A DNA stretch of 64,000 nt from Streptomyces sp. CB01580 (lineage in GTDB: Bacteria; Actinomycetota; Actinomycetes; Streptomycetales; Streptomycetaceae): contig NZ_LIXJ01000004.1 of assembly GCF_001905795.1 (NCBI RefSeq), forward strand, positions 186,001 to 250,000, in the 5' to 3' direction. A program made the position numbers and the translations under genes. Below are positions 26,256 to 35,862 of the stretch, piece by piece; positions within the stretch are counted from its first letter, which is position 1; the number at the start of each line of letters is the position of its first letter. The notes beneath the pieces are model-generated. The model saw only the letters and a list, made by a program, of their open reading frames with translations, was not told the DNA's origin and ran no database searches.

Positions 26256-27407
26256 TCACAGGGTCAGCTCCGGTACGTCGAGGCGGCGGCCCTCGGCGGC
26301 GGACTTCAGGCCCAGCTCGGCGAGCTGGACGCCGCGCGCCCCGGCCATCAGGTCCCAGGTGTACGGCTCGTCGAGCACGATGTGGCGCAGGAACAGCTCC
26401 CACTGGGCCTTGAAGCCGTTGTCGAAGACGGCGTTGTCGGGGACCTCCTGCCACTGGTCGCGGAACGACTCGGTGACCGGGAGGTCCGGGTTCCAGACCG
26501 GCTTGGGCGTGGCCGAGCGGTGCTGGACACGGCAGTTGCGCAGCCCCGCGACGGCGGAGCCGTGCGTGCCGTCGACCTGGAACTCGACGAGCTCGTCGCG
26601 GTTGACGCGGACCGCCCAGGAGGAGTTGATCTGCGCGACGGCACCGCTCGCCAGCTGGAAGATGCCGTACGCGGCGTCGTCGGCGGTGGCGGTGTACGGC
26701 TTGCCCTGCTCGTCCCAGCGCTTCGGGATGTGCGTCCGGACGTGCGCCTGGACGGTGCTGACCGGGCCGAACAGCTCGTGGAGCACGTACTCCCAGTGCG
26801 GGAACATGTCGACGACGATGCCGCCGCCGTCCTCGGCGCGGTAGTTCCACGACGGACGCTGGGCCTCCTGCCAGTCGCCCTCGAAGACCCAGTAGCCGAA
26901 CTCGCCGCGCACGGACAGGATCTCGCCGAAGAAGCCGCCGTCGATCAGGCGCTTCAGCTTCAGCAGACCCGGCAGGAAGATCTTGTCCTGGACGACGCCG
27001 TGCTTGATGCCGGCGTCACGGGCCTGGCGGGCCAGCTCCAGGGCGCCCTCGACGTCCGTGGCGGTGGGCTTCTCGGTGTAGATGTGCTTGCCCGCCGCGA
27101 TCGCCTTCTGGAGCGCGTCGACGCGGGCCGAGGTGACCTGGGCGTCGAAGTAGATGTCGACGGTGTCGTCCGCGAGGACCGCGTCGAGGTCGGTCGACCA
27201 CTCGGTCAGACCGTGCCGCTGGGCGAGCTCCTCCAGCGCGTGGGCGCGACGCCCGACCAGGACCGGCTCGGGCCACAGCACCTCGCCGCCCCCGAGGTCG
27301 ACACCGCCCTGCTCGCGGATCGCGAGGATCGAGCGGACCAGGTGCTGCCGGTACCCCATGCGTCCCGTCACACCGTTCATGGCGATGCGCACTGTCCTGC
27401 GTGTCAC
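26256..27407 (-). CDS. Gfo/Idh/MocA family NAD(P)-dependent oxidoreductase
   Basis: A 383-residue sugar or polyol dehydrogenase, first gene of the operon. The Rossmann start is RIAMNGVTGRMGYRQH; EKPTATDVEGALELA holds the conserved EKP lysine; the C-terminal domain has EDGGGIVVDMFPHWEYVL with the catalytic Asp/His pair. The GTG at 27407 follows GGAGGAAA. The N-terminal dinucleotide motif (NGVTGRMG) is a slightly unusual variant. An 80-base gap separates it from DUF993. Control by the divergent LacI regulator is likely. Confidence 0.88.
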   Translation of the reverse strand: MTRRTVRIAMNGVTGRMGYRQHLVRSILAIREQGGVDLGGGEVLWPEPVLVGRRAHALEELAQRHGLTEWSTDLDAVLADDTVDIYFDAQVTSARVDALQKAIAAGKHIYTEKPTATDVEGALELARQARDAGIKHGVVQDKIFLPGLLKLKRLIDGGFFGEILSVRGEFGYWVFEGDWQEAQRPSWNYRAEDGGGIVVDMFPHWEYVLHELFGPVSTVQAHVRTHIPKRWDEQGKPYTATADDAAYGIFQLASGAVAQINSSWAVRVNRDELVEFQVDGTHGSAVAGLRNCRVQHRSATPKPVWNPDLPVTESFRDQWQEVPDNAVFDNGFKAQWELFLRHIVLDEPYTWDLMAGARGVQLAELGLKSAAEGRRLDVPELTL

Positions 27408-27489
27408 GAAATTTCCTCCATACAGCCGGGGCGAGCACCGGCGCCGTCGCCGAGGCCGGGAGTGACATCGGCGGCGGCACAGCCGCGTA

Positions 27490-27503
27490 GCAAGCGCTTT
27501 CTA
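27490..27503. promoter_or_regulatory. LacI-family operator
   Basis: GCAAGCGCTTTC, centred on the palindrome AAGCGCTT (27492-27499), is the classic LacI/GalR half-site pair. It lies in the divergent interval, about 85 bases before the oxidoreductase start and 117 before lacI. Confidence 0.7.
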
Positions 27504-27615
27504 TCGAGCATGACGCTAGCCTGCCGACAGCGGCCCGGACAAGAGGGGGCACGCTGACGGCTTCTCCCACCCCTCACCTCTTGCCCCTCACCGTGTCGCT
27601 CCTCGGAGGAAAGTG

Positions 27616-28881
27616 ATGACAGTCACCCTGGCGGACGTGGCGGCCCGCGCCCGGGTGTCCGCGGCCACCGTCTCCCGCGTGCTGAACGGCAACTACCCGG
27701 TGGCCGAGGCCACCCGGGAGCGGGTGCTGCGCGCGGTGGACGAACTGGACTACGTGCTCAACGGGCCCGCGAGTTCGCTGGCGGCGGCCACGTCGGACCT
27801 GGTCGGGATCCTGGTCAACGACATCGCCGACCCGTTCTTCGGGATCATGGCCGGCGCGGCGCAGTCGGAGATCGGCGAGTCGGGGGCGGAAGACGACACC
27901 GGGCGGGCGGGGGCCGGGAGCGGTTCCGGACGGGCGGGCTCCTCCGGACGAGTGACCTCCTCCGGGCGGACGGGATCTTCCGGGCGGGCCGGGGGCGAGA
28001 AACTCGCCGTCGTCTGCAACACCGGCGGCTCCCCCGAGCGCGAACTGACCTACCTCACGCTGCTCCAGCGTCAGCGCGCCGCGGCCGTGATCCTGACCGG
28101 GGGCGCCGTGGAGGACCCGGCCCATCAGGCGGCGATCTCCGCCAAGCTCACGAAGCTCGCGGACGCGGGGACCCGGGTGGTGCTGTGCGGGCGGCCCCCG
28201 CTGGCGGGCGGCGAGGCGGTCGTGGCCGCGCTGGCCTTCGACAACCGCGGCGGCGCGCGTCGCCTCACCGAGCACCTGCTCGCGCTCGGCCACACGCGGA
28301 TCGGCTACGTCGCGGGCCCGGCGGAGCGCACGACCACCCGTCACCGGCTGGAGGGCCACCGGGACGCGATGCGGGCGGCCGGACTCGGTGGTGGGGCCGG
28401 TGGAGGAGCCGGCGACGGGCCTGGGGGCGGACTCGACGGCGGTGAACGTGCCGGTGGCGAACCCGGCGGTGCGCGGGGGGCCTACGACGAGGAACGGCTC
28501 ACCGTCCACGGCCTCTACGACCGCCGTTCCGGGTACGTCGCCACCCTCGAACTCCTGCGCCGCGAACCGGAGGTGACGGCGATCGTCGCCGCCAACGACA
28601 CGGTGGCACTGGGTGCCTGCGCAGCGATCCGGGAGCGCGGGCTGCGCATCCCCGAGGACGTGTCGGTGGCGGGCTTCGACGATCTGCCGTTCTCGGTGGA
28701 CGCGGTTCCGGCGCTCACGACCGTGCGGCTGCCGCTGTTCGAGGCGGGCGCGCGGGCAGGGCGGCTGGCCATGGGCAAGGAGACGCCCCCGCCGGGCGGC
28801 ATCGCGACGATCGGGGCGGAACTGATGGTCCGGGGGTCGACCGCCCCGCCACGCGTCGACACGGCGGTGCCAGGACGGTGA
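27616..28881 (+). CDS. LacI-family transcriptional regulator
   Basis: A 421-residue repressor. The helix-turn-helix is intact (TLADVAARARVSAATVSRVL, then hinge LNGPASSLAAA) and the ligand-binding domain is periplasmic-binding-protein-like (VGILVNDIADPFFG, AIVAANDTVALGACAAIRER, VSVAGFDDLPFS). GGAGG at 27605-27609 fits ATG 27616; GTG 27613 is directly before it. Two Gly/Ser/Arg-rich stretches interrupt the sensor domain, near residues 92-128 and 259-293, and make it about 70 residues longer than typical. It probably represses the divergent catabolic operon; the inducer is unknown. Confidence 0.9.
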   Translation: MTVTLADVAARARVSAATVSRVLNGNYPVAEATRERVLRAVDELDYVLNGPASSLAAATSDLVGILVNDIADPFFGIMAGAAQSEIGESGAEDDTGRAGAGSGSGRAGSSGRVTSSGRTGSSGRAGGEKLAVVCNTGGSPERELTYLTLLQRQRAAAVILTGGAVEDPAHQAAISAKLTKLADAGTRVVLCGRPPLAGGEAVVAALAFDNRGGARRLTEHLLALGHTRIGYVAGPAERTTTRHRLEGHRDAMRAAGLGGGAGGGAGDGPGGGLDGGERAGGEPGGARGAYDEERLTVHGLYDRRSGYVATLELLRREPEVTAIVAANDTVALGACAAIRERGLRIPEDVSVAGFDDLPFSVDAVPALTTVRLPLFEAGARAGRLAMGKETPPPGGIATIGAELMVRGSTAPPRVDTAVPGR

Positions 28882-29148
28882 GCCGGGAACGGTGAGCCGG
28901 GGGGCCGCAACCGCGGGCCGAGCTCAGGTCCCGTACCCGTACCCGTGCCCGCACCGTCATCCGCACGCTTACAACCTCGCCCACGGCCCGCACCCGCGCC
29001 CCGTATGCGTGCCTCGCAGCCGTCATCCGCACCCCCGCGTACCGCCGGGGCAGAAAGATGGGGGCGCTGCCCCCATGTCCTCCGGGCCTCGTGTCGGGAG
29101 TATGGACGTGGCGGACCGGTGACACCGGCGCCGGACCGAGGAGGTGCG

Positions 29149-32100
29149 ATGACGGGTGACGAAGCGATGGGCGGCGCACGGCTGTGCGTCTCCCCCGTGA
29201 CACGTCCGTCGGATGCGGACCGGACCGGGGCTCCCGCGTCCGCCCTGCTGGACGGACCGTGGTGGCGGCCCGCGCTCACCGCCGGTGAACCGCTTCCCGA
29301 CCACGCGCCGGACTGGGCGGTGTTCGTCCGCGAGGCGGTCCTCGCCGCTCCCGAAAAGGCGGACGTCGACGACGGGGACGGCTTCCCGGGGCTGCGCGGC
29401 TTCGCGCGCGCCCTCGCACCGCTCACGGCCCGCGCGGCGGAACGCATGCTGGAGGGGCTGCCTCAGCGGCCGTACGCGTACGCCGAACTCGCCTCCGTAC
29501 AAAGCGACTTCGAGCGGCATCTGGCCAGGCGGCTGGCCCGGCTCGCCGCCCGCACCCTGGTTCTGGAACTGCATCTGGCACGCAAGGACGGACGGCTGGC
29601 CGGGGAGAGCCCCGAGGACCGGTTCGCCGACTTCGTGCGGCTGACCGGATCCCGGGACGGACTGGCCGCGCTGTTCGCCACGTACCCCGTACTCGCCCGC
29701 ATCCTGGCGCGGGCCGCACTCGACGCCGCGGCGGCGCTCACCGAGATGCTGGTCCGGTTCACCGCCGACCGGCCGTTGCTGCCGAACACGGGGGGCGCTG
29801 ACGGAGCGATCGACGGCCGGCCGGGCGGCAGTGGAATCTTCGATGACGGTGCGTCAGGTCCCGATGCGGCCGACGACCGCCGGGCAGGCAGGCGCGGGCT
29901 GCTGGTGGGGGTCGAGCCCGGCGCCGGGGACGGCCACCGGGGCGGGCGGACCGTGATGCTGCTCCGGTTCGAGGACGGCTCCCGGCTGGTCTACAAGCCC
30001 CGGCCGCTCGCCGCCCACCGGCACTTCAACGAACTCGTCCGCTGGTTCAACGCGCTGCCCGGCACACCGGGACTCCGTTCGCTCGCCGTGCTGGACCGGG
30101 GGGGCTACGGATGGGTGGAGTTCGCCGCGGAACGGCCCTGCCGCTCGGCCCGCCAGGTGGAGTCCTTCTACCGGCGCCAGGGCGCGCTGCTGGCCCTGTT
30201 GCATGTGCTGGACGGGACCGACCTGCACTACGAGAACCTGATCGCCGACGGGGAGCACCCGGTGCTCGTCGACATCGAGACGCTGTTCCACCCGCCGCTG
30301 CCCGCCGCGGAGTCGGACGATCCGGCGGCCCGCGCCCTGCACGACTCGGTGCACCGGGTGGGGCTGCTGCCGCAACTGCTCGTCGGGGACGAGACGGCCC
30401 TCGACATGTCCGGCATCGGCGGCGGGCAGGCCGCCCCCTCCCCCGTCAGCACCGCCGACTGGGCCGATGCGGGGACGGACCGGATGCGGCTGGTACGGCG
30501 GCCGGGCCACTTCGGCGAGTCGGCCAACCGGCCCCGGCTGACCGGGACTCCGGCCGATCCGTCCGCGTACACCCGGTCCCTCTGCGCGGGATTCCGTGCC
30601 GGATACACCGCGATCAGCCGCTCCCGCTCCGAACTCCTTCACCCGGGGGGGCTGTTGGAACAGTTCGCGCAGGACGAGGTGCGAGTGGTGGCCCGGCCGA
30701 CCTGGGTCTACTCGACGCTCCTCGACGAGTCCACGCACCCGGACCTGATGAAGGAGGCGGCCGAACGGCACGAGGTGCTGTGCCTGTTGGGAACCGACGT
30801 GCTCGGCCCCGCCGTGCTGCCCGGTCTGCTGGACGAGGAACTCTCCCAGTTGTGGTCGGGGGACGTGCCACTGTTCACCACCCGGCCGGAAGGAACCGGC
30901 CTGTGGAGCGCGACGGGACGGGCGCTGCCCGGAGTCCTCACCCGGACGGGTCTGGCCCGGGTCCGGGCGAAGCTGGCCGCCATGGACACGGTGGACCGTC
31001 AGGACCAGGAACGGATCATCCGGGCCGCGATGGTGACCACCTCGCGCGAGCCCGCCCACGGCTCCGGTTCCGGGCCGCGCAGGGTCCGTACGGCGGCGAC
31101 CGCCCCCGAGCCGGAGCACCTGCTCGCGGCGGCCCGGTCGATCGGCGACGAGCTGGTGTCCCAGGCGTACTCCGGGCCCACCCGGCTGAACTGGATCGGC
31201 CTGGAACTGCTCGGCGAACGCTACTGGCGGCTGGGGCCGATGGCCGCCGACCTGGCGGGCGGCTACACCGGTGCCGCGCACTTCCTCGCCCAGCTCGCCG
31301 CGCTCACCGGCGCGGACCGTTACGCCACGGCCGCCCGGGAGGCGCTGACGCCCCTCGCCGGGCTGCTGGACGCGCTGCACAACCGCCCGGACGACCTCGG
31401 CCCGGTGGGCTCGGGCGCGTTCGCCGGGCTCGGCGGCATCGCCTACGCGCTGGGACAGGTCGCGGAGACGCTGGACGATCCGCGCTTACGCGAACTGGTC
31501 GTCCCCGCACTGCGGTTGACCCGTGCCGCGGCCGTCGCGGAGACCGAGTACGGGGTGCGCGGCGGCACGGCCGGCGGACTGGTCAGCCTCATCGCCGGAT
31601 ACCGGGCCACCGGGCGGGCCGATGTGTGGCGCGGCGCCGAACACTGCGCCGGACTGCTGCGCGAGGCACCGCTGCCGGACAGTGCGGGGTTCGCCGACGG
31701 GGCCGCCGGGATCGGCTGGGCGCTGCTGCGGTTCGCGGAGGCGGGCGGCGGTGAACCGTACCGCGCCTCGGGGCTCGCGGCGCTGCGGTCCGCGACCGAC
31801 ACCGTGGACTCCGGCGCCTCCTGGTGCCGAGGCCGGACGGGCGTCGCACTGGCGGTGCTGGACAGCCCCGCCGCGCGGGCCGACCCACGGCTGGCGGCCT
31901 GGGCGGACGAGGCGCTGGCGGACATCGCGCACGCGGGCCCGCCGCTCGACGACAGCCTGTGCCACGGCGAGCTGGGGGTGCTCGAACTCCTGCGGCTGGG
32001 CACGACGGCGGGCGCCCGTGCCCGCTGGGTGGAACGGGCGGGGGCCCTGCTTGCGGCGGCCGACCAGGCCGGGCCACGCTGTGGAACCCCTGGTCAGGCG

Positions 32101-32226
32101 CCGCATCCGGGACTGCTGACCGGGCTCGCGGGGATCGGGCACGGACTGCTGCGGGCCGGCTTCCCCGACCGGGTGCCGTCACTGCTGCTGCTCGCCGAAC
32201 CCGCCGCGCCGGCCTCCCCGGGGTGA
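29149..32226 (+). CDS. lanM: class II lanthionine synthetase LanM
   Basis: A 1025-residue bifunctional enzyme that dehydrates Ser/Thr and forms thioether rings in a ribosomal peptide. The DUF4135 dehydratase domain covers roughly residues 130-560 (RLVYKPRPLAAHRHFNELVR, LHVLDGTDLHYENLIADGEH, PVLVDIETLFHPP). The LanC-like cyclase covers about 680-1025, with zinc ligands Cys893 (SWCRGRTG) and Cys938-His939 (LCHGELG). GAGGAGG at 29138 fits ATG 29149. A rare TTA codon (31486-31488, residue 780) suggests bldA dependence. The gene 219 bases downstream encodes the only nearby precursor candidate, which lacks cysteine. Confidence 0.95.
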   Translation: MTGDEAMGGARLCVSPVTRPSDADRTGAPASALLDGPWWRPALTAGEPLPDHAPDWAVFVREAVLAAPEKADVDDGDGFPGLRGFARALAPLTARAAERMLEGLPQRPYAYAELASVQSDFERHLARRLARLAARTLVLELHLARKDGRLAGESPEDRFADFVRLTGSRDGLAALFATYPVLARILARAALDAAAALTEMLVRFTADRPLLPNTGGADGAIDGRPGGSGIFDDGASGPDAADDRRAGRRGLLVGVEPGAGDGHRGGRTVMLLRFEDGSRLVYKPRPLAAHRHFNELVRWFNALPGTPGLRSLAVLDRGGYGWVEFAAERPCRSARQVESFYRRQGALLALLHVLDGTDLHYENLIADGEHPVLVDIETLFHPPLPAAESDDPAARALHDSVHRVGLLPQLLVGDETALDMSGIGGGQAAPSPVSTADWADAGTDRMRLVRRPGHFGESANRPRLTGTPADPSAYTRSLCAGFRAGYTAISRSRSELLHPGGLLEQFAQDEVRVVARPTWVYSTLLDESTHPDLMKEAAERHEVLCLLGTDVLGPAVLPGLLDEELSQLWSGDVPLFTTRPEGTGLWSATGRALPGVLTRTGLARVRAKLAAMDTVDRQDQERIIRAAMVTTSREPAHGSGSGPRRVRTAATAPEPEHLLAAARSIGDELVSQAYSGPTRLNWIGLELLGERYWRLGPMAADLAGGYTGAAHFLAQLAALTGADRYATAAREALTPLAGLLDALHNRPDDLGPVGSGAFAGLGGIAYALGQVAETLDDPRLRELVVPALRLTRAAAVAETEYGVRGGTAGGLVSLIAGYRATGRADVWRGAEHCAGLLREAPLPDSAGFADGAAGIGWALLRFAEAGGGEPYRASGLAALRSATDTVDSGASWCRGRTGVALAVLDSPAARADPRLAAWADEALADIAHAGPPLDDSLCHGELGVLELLRLGTTAGARARWVERAGALLAAADQAGPRCGTPGQAPHPGLLTGLAGIGHGLLRAGFPDRVPSLLLLAEPAAPASPG

Positions 32227-32445
32227 CCGCGCGTCGCCTGTGGCAGCGCGTTCGCGGCGATGCACCCGACACGGCGTACCCGTCGTTGGACTCGCCGTAT
32301 GCCGCCGGTCACGATCCATCGCTCCACGCACTCGCGCTCGCACTCGATCGGAACCGCTCCTGAACCATCCGGGCGCCGTCTCGGAGCCCGCACGGAACCA
32401 CACCGGGCACCACTTCGGAACCACTCACGAGAAGAGGCAGGAATC

Positions 32446-32637
32446 ATGCAGACGAACGACGTGTCGGCCCTCCACACCATCGAACTCCTCAACGACGGCG
32501 CCACCGAGCACCCCGCGGGCGGGATCGCGCTCGGCGGGCATGGTGGTCTCGGGCTGCGCAGCAGACTGCTCAGAGTCTCGGAGGGCGATTCCGGCTACAC
32601 CAACGACCTGCCGTTCACCACGATGACCATTATCTGA
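32446..32637 (+). CDS. cysteine-free precursor-like peptide next to lanM
   Basis: A 63-residue peptide starting at ATG 32446 with AGGCAGGA upstream. It begins MQTNDVSALHTIELLNDGAT, has a Gly-rich middle with several GG pairs (HPAGGIALGGHGGLGL), then RSRLLRVSEGDSGYTNDLPF and ends TTMTII. Position directly behind lanM, size and the Ser/Thr-rich end fit a LanM substrate, but there is no cysteine for lanthionine rings. It may be dehydrated only, use another nucleophile, or not be the substrate. No known family is recognised. Confidence 0.7.
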   Translation: MQTNDVSALHTIELLNDGATEHPAGGIALGGHGGLGLRSRLLRVSEGDSGYTNDLPFTTMTII

Positions 32638-32713
32638 CCGAACACCAAGTGCCGGACGGGTCAACATGTTTGGCATACTCCCCCGACGGATTCGGCTCAA
32701 GTAGCCTGCGTCC

Positions 32714-35700
32714 ATGCGTGCCACTTCGTCGGTGATTGTCGGGAGAGTCGCAGAGACCTGCCTGTTGGGCAACGCCCTGGACGACGCGTCGCGACGTTCG
32801 GGGCGTGCGGTTTTTTTTGTCGGGGACGCGGGCATCGGCAAGTCCCGGCTGGTCGGTGAGTGCGCGTACCGGGCGTACGCGCGGGACATGCCGGTGCTGC
32901 GCGGCAGGGCCACGTCGACCGGGCTCGTCGTGCCGTTCCGGCCGTTGATCGAGGCGCTGTCCTCGCGGTTCCGGGCGGCCGGACCGCCCACCGACCCGGA
33001 GCTGGACCCGTACCGTCCGGCGCTGGCCCGGCTGGTGCCCGAGTGGCGCCAGGGCTCCTCGCCCGGCTACCCGGAGACGGTGGTCGAACTGGCGGAGGCG
33101 CTGCTGCGGCTGCTGTCGGTGCTCGGGAAGGAGCACGGGTGCGTGATCCTGCTGGAGGATCTGCACGACTCCGACACCGAGACGATCGCGGTGGTCGAAT
33201 ACGTCATCGACAACGTGGCGGAGCTGCCGGTGCTGCTGCTGGGCACACTGCGCCCGGAGCCCGGCGCCGCCCTCGACCTGGTGCGTTCCGCCGAGCAGCG
33301 GCAGGTCGCCACCGTGCGGGAGCTGACACCGCTCGGTGAGGCGGAGGTGCTGGAGATGACCGCCTCCTGCCTGGAGACCACCCCGAAGGAGGTGCCGCAG
33401 GCCACGCACGAGCGGCTGGCCGGGCGGGCCGGTGGCAATCCGTATCTGGTCGAGGTGCTGCTGGCCGATCTGCTCGACTCCGGGCAGCTGCGGCGCTCCG
33501 GGGACCGGTGGCAGGCGTACTGCAGCCCGGACGCGGCGGTGCCGACCGGGGTGGTGCGCAGCTGGGCGCGGCGGCTGGACCGGTTCGACGCACCGGTGCG
33601 CGAAGTGCTGTTGTGCGCGGCCACGCTGGGCAGTCAGTTCTCCGTCACCGTGCTCCAGGCCGTCACCGGGCTGGACGACCGCACGCTCTTCAGCCATCTG
33701 CGCTCCGCCGTCGAGGCGAGCATCATCGCCCCCGACGGGGCGGACCCCGACCGCTACACCTTCCGGCACGCGCTGACCGCCGAGGCGCTGGTGGCCTCCC
33801 TGGCCCCGGCCGAACGGGCCGCGATGGCCCGCGGCGCGGCGCACTCCCTGGAGGCGGTCGCGCACGAACTCGGCGACGAACAACTCCAGTTGATGGCTTC
33901 CTTACAGATGGCCGGGGGCGACAGGCACGGTGCGGCCCGGCAGTTCGCGGCCGTCGGACGGCGGATGCTCGCGGCGGGCGCGTCGGGTTCCGCCGTCATC
34001 CTGCTGGACCGGGCCCGTTCACTGGCCCACGCGTCCGACGTACGGGCCGTCACCGAGGCACTGGCGGTCGCCCATGCCGAGGCGGGCGAGCTGGACACGG
34101 CCCTGGCGCTGGCCGCGGAACTGCCCCCGGTGCCGGCCCGTTCGCAGGCCGCCGAGCAGCGCGGCGAGACCCATGTCCGGATCGCGTGGGCGGCCGTGAT
34201 GGCGGAGCGTACGGAGGAGGCGGCCGGTCAGATCAGGGCCGCGCGGAGCCTGCTGGGCGCGGCGCCCCCGCCCGAGAGGGAGGCGGCGCTCGACGTGGTG
34301 GAGGGGCATCTGGCGCTGCTGCCCGGCCAGTCCCGACCCGAGCAGCCCCGACCCGGGCAGACCCCTCCTGACCAGTCCCTGCCCGAGCAGTCCCAGTCCG
34401 GGCAGGAGAGCCGGGAGAAGGCTGCCCGGGAGGGTGAGGCCGTGCGGGACGCGGCGCGGCGGGCCGCCGCCGTGGCGGAGGAGCGGAACCTTCCCGTGGT
34501 CGCCTGCCAGGCATGGCAGTTGCTTGCGCTGCTGTCCCGGGAGCACGGCTTCGACGAGGCCGATTCCTGTCTGGAGCGGATGCTGTCCGTGGCCGAGCAG
34601 CACGCCCTCCCGGTGTGGCGGGTGGAGGCGCTGGTCCGGCTGGGAGCCAACACGTTCATGCGGACCGGTGACCCGGCCCGGCTGGAGACGGCCCGGACCG
34701 CCGCGGAGTCGCTCGGCGCGCTGGTGCCGACCCAGACCGTGGACGGGCTGCTCGCCATGAACGCGGTGATGCGCGGTGAGTGGGACGGGGCGCAGGAGAT
34801 CATCGAGCGGTCGGTGGCCGCCAGCGCCCGGATCCGCAACCTGGGGGCGCACCGCTACCTGCTGCTGGCCTCGGCGACGCTCGCGGCGCACCGGGGCCGA
34901 AGACGGGACCTGGACCGGGCGCTGGTCCGGTTCCGCCGAGCGGGCGGTGAGGAATCGCTGCTCGTCCCTCTGCAATTGGGGCTGTGCCGTGCTTTCGCCG
35001 CGCTGCTGGAGGAGGATCGCGGCCAGGCGCTGGCCGATCTCGATGCCTCGCTGGCCTGGGAGAGCGAGCACCCCAGTTTCTTCTATCTGAGCGGGCGACA
35101 CGGGCTGCGCCCGCTGCTGCGGACCATCGAGGGGCTGGACGGGCGGGCGGAACTTGCCGCCGTACTGGGGAGTCCGGGCGCCGACCTGGCCTGGAACCAG
35201 TTGTTCCTGCGGCTGGCCGATGCCGTCCTGTGGGGCAGGGAGGGCGATACGGAACGGGCCGCGCGGGTGGTCCGTTCGGCCGTCGCGGACGCGACCGCGT
35301 TTCCCCTCGCCCGTCATCTGGGGCTGCGGCTGGCAGCAGGTGCGGCGCTCGCCGAGAAATGGGGCGAGCCGGTCGCCTGGCTGCGGGCGGCGGAGGAGTA
35401 CTTCTACGCGGCGGGAATCCAGCCGGTCGCCGCCGCCTGCCGTGCCGGGCTGCGGCAGGCGGGGGTCAGCGTCGGGCAGCACCGGGGCGGCTGGGACCGC
35501 ATACCGGCCCGGCTGCGGACGAGCGGGGTGACGCCGCGCGAGTACGAGGTCTTCGTGCTGCTTGCGGAACGGCCGGGGAACCAACAGATCGCCCGGCGGC
35601 TGTCGATATCGCCGCGCACGGTGGAGAAGCACATGGCGAGCCTGCTGAGCAAGACGGGGCGGTCGGACCGGGCGGCGCTCTGCGAGTTCTCCGCCGAGTG

Positions 35701-35719
35701 CGCGGCGGAACACGACTGA
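32714..35719 (+). CDS. LAL-type (large ATP-binding LuxR) regulator
   Basis: A 1001-residue transcription factor. An N-terminal AAA/STAND ATPase has Walker A VGDAGIGKSRLVGE near residue 37 and Walker B VILLEDLHDSD; helical TPR-like repeats fill the middle; a LuxR helix-turn-helix closes the protein (TPREYEVFVLLAER, IARRLSISPRTVEKHM). A Pro/Gln-rich stretch (about residues 537-560) comes from short DNA repeats. A TTA codon (33902-33904, residue 397) suggests bldA control. It sits between lanM/lanA and a SARP and may activate the lanthipeptide genes. A run of eight T (32811-32818) encodes Val-Phe-Phe-Val in frame. Confidence 0.9.
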   Translation: MRATSSVIVGRVAETCLLGNALDDASRRSGRAVFFVGDAGIGKSRLVGECAYRAYARDMPVLRGRATSTGLVVPFRPLIEALSSRFRAAGPPTDPELDPYRPALARLVPEWRQGSSPGYPETVVELAEALLRLLSVLGKEHGCVILLEDLHDSDTETIAVVEYVIDNVAELPVLLLGTLRPEPGAALDLVRSAEQRQVATVRELTPLGEAEVLEMTASCLETTPKEVPQATHERLAGRAGGNPYLVEVLLADLLDSGQLRRSGDRWQAYCSPDAAVPTGVVRSWARRLDRFDAPVREVLLCAATLGSQFSVTVLQAVTGLDDRTLFSHLRSAVEASIIAPDGADPDRYTFRHALTAEALVASLAPAERAAMARGAAHSLEAVAHELGDEQLQLMASLQMAGGDRHGAARQFAAVGRRMLAAGASGSAVILLDRARSLAHASDVRAVTEALAVAHAEAGELDTALALAAELPPVPARSQAAEQRGETHVRIAWAAVMAERTEEAAGQIRAARSLLGAAPPPEREAALDVVEGHLALLPGQSRPEQPRPGQTPPDQSLPEQSQSGQESREKAAREGEAVRDAARRAAAVAEERNLPVVACQAWQLLALLSREHGFDEADSCLERMLSVAEQHALPVWRVEALVRLGANTFMRTGDPARLETARTAAESLGALVPTQTVDGLLAMNAVMRGEWDGAQEIIERSVAASARIRNLGAHRYLLLASATLAAHRGRRRDLDRALVRFRRAGGEESLLVPLQLGLCRAFAALLEEDRGQALADLDASLAWESEHPSFFYLSGRHGLRPLLRTIEGLDGRAELAAVLGSPGADLAWNQLFLRLADAVLWGREGDTERAARVVRSAVADATAFPLARHLGLRLAAGAALAEKWGEPVAWLRAAEEYFYAAGIQPVAAACRAGLRQAGVSVGQHRGGWDRIPARLRTSGVTPREYEVFVLLAERPGNQQIARRLSISPRTVEKHMASLLSKTGRSDRAALCEFSAECAAEHD

Positions 35720-35786
35720 CACGTACGGCGTGCGGACGTCTCGGGCACGTGCCGACGCGTGCCGGGCCACGCCCGTCGCGTACGGA

Positions 35787-35818
35787 CGCACGCACGCACG
35801 TACGCACGTACGCACCAG
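35787..35818. repeat. ACGC/ACGT simple repeat
   Basis: Alternating CGCACGCACGCACGTACGCACGTACGCAC runs after the LAL stop. With the hairpin at 35839 it fills part of a 452-base interval (35720-36171) that contains no gene. Confidence 0.6.
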
Positions 35819-35838
35819 CCGACCCACCCACCCATGAA

Positions 35839-35862
35839 TCGCCCGCACGGATCCGCGGGCGA
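35839..35862 (+). terminator. hairpin after the LAL regulator
   Basis: TCGCCCGC-ACGGATCC-GCGGGCGA, a perfect eight-base stem about 120 bases past the LAL stop, before the SARP gene. Confidence 0.55.

Noticed and set aside
32811..32818. Possible frameshift at the T8 run in the LAL gene
   Set aside because: The frame reads through as VFFVGDAGIGKS, the expected strand before Walker A, so the sequence is in frame.
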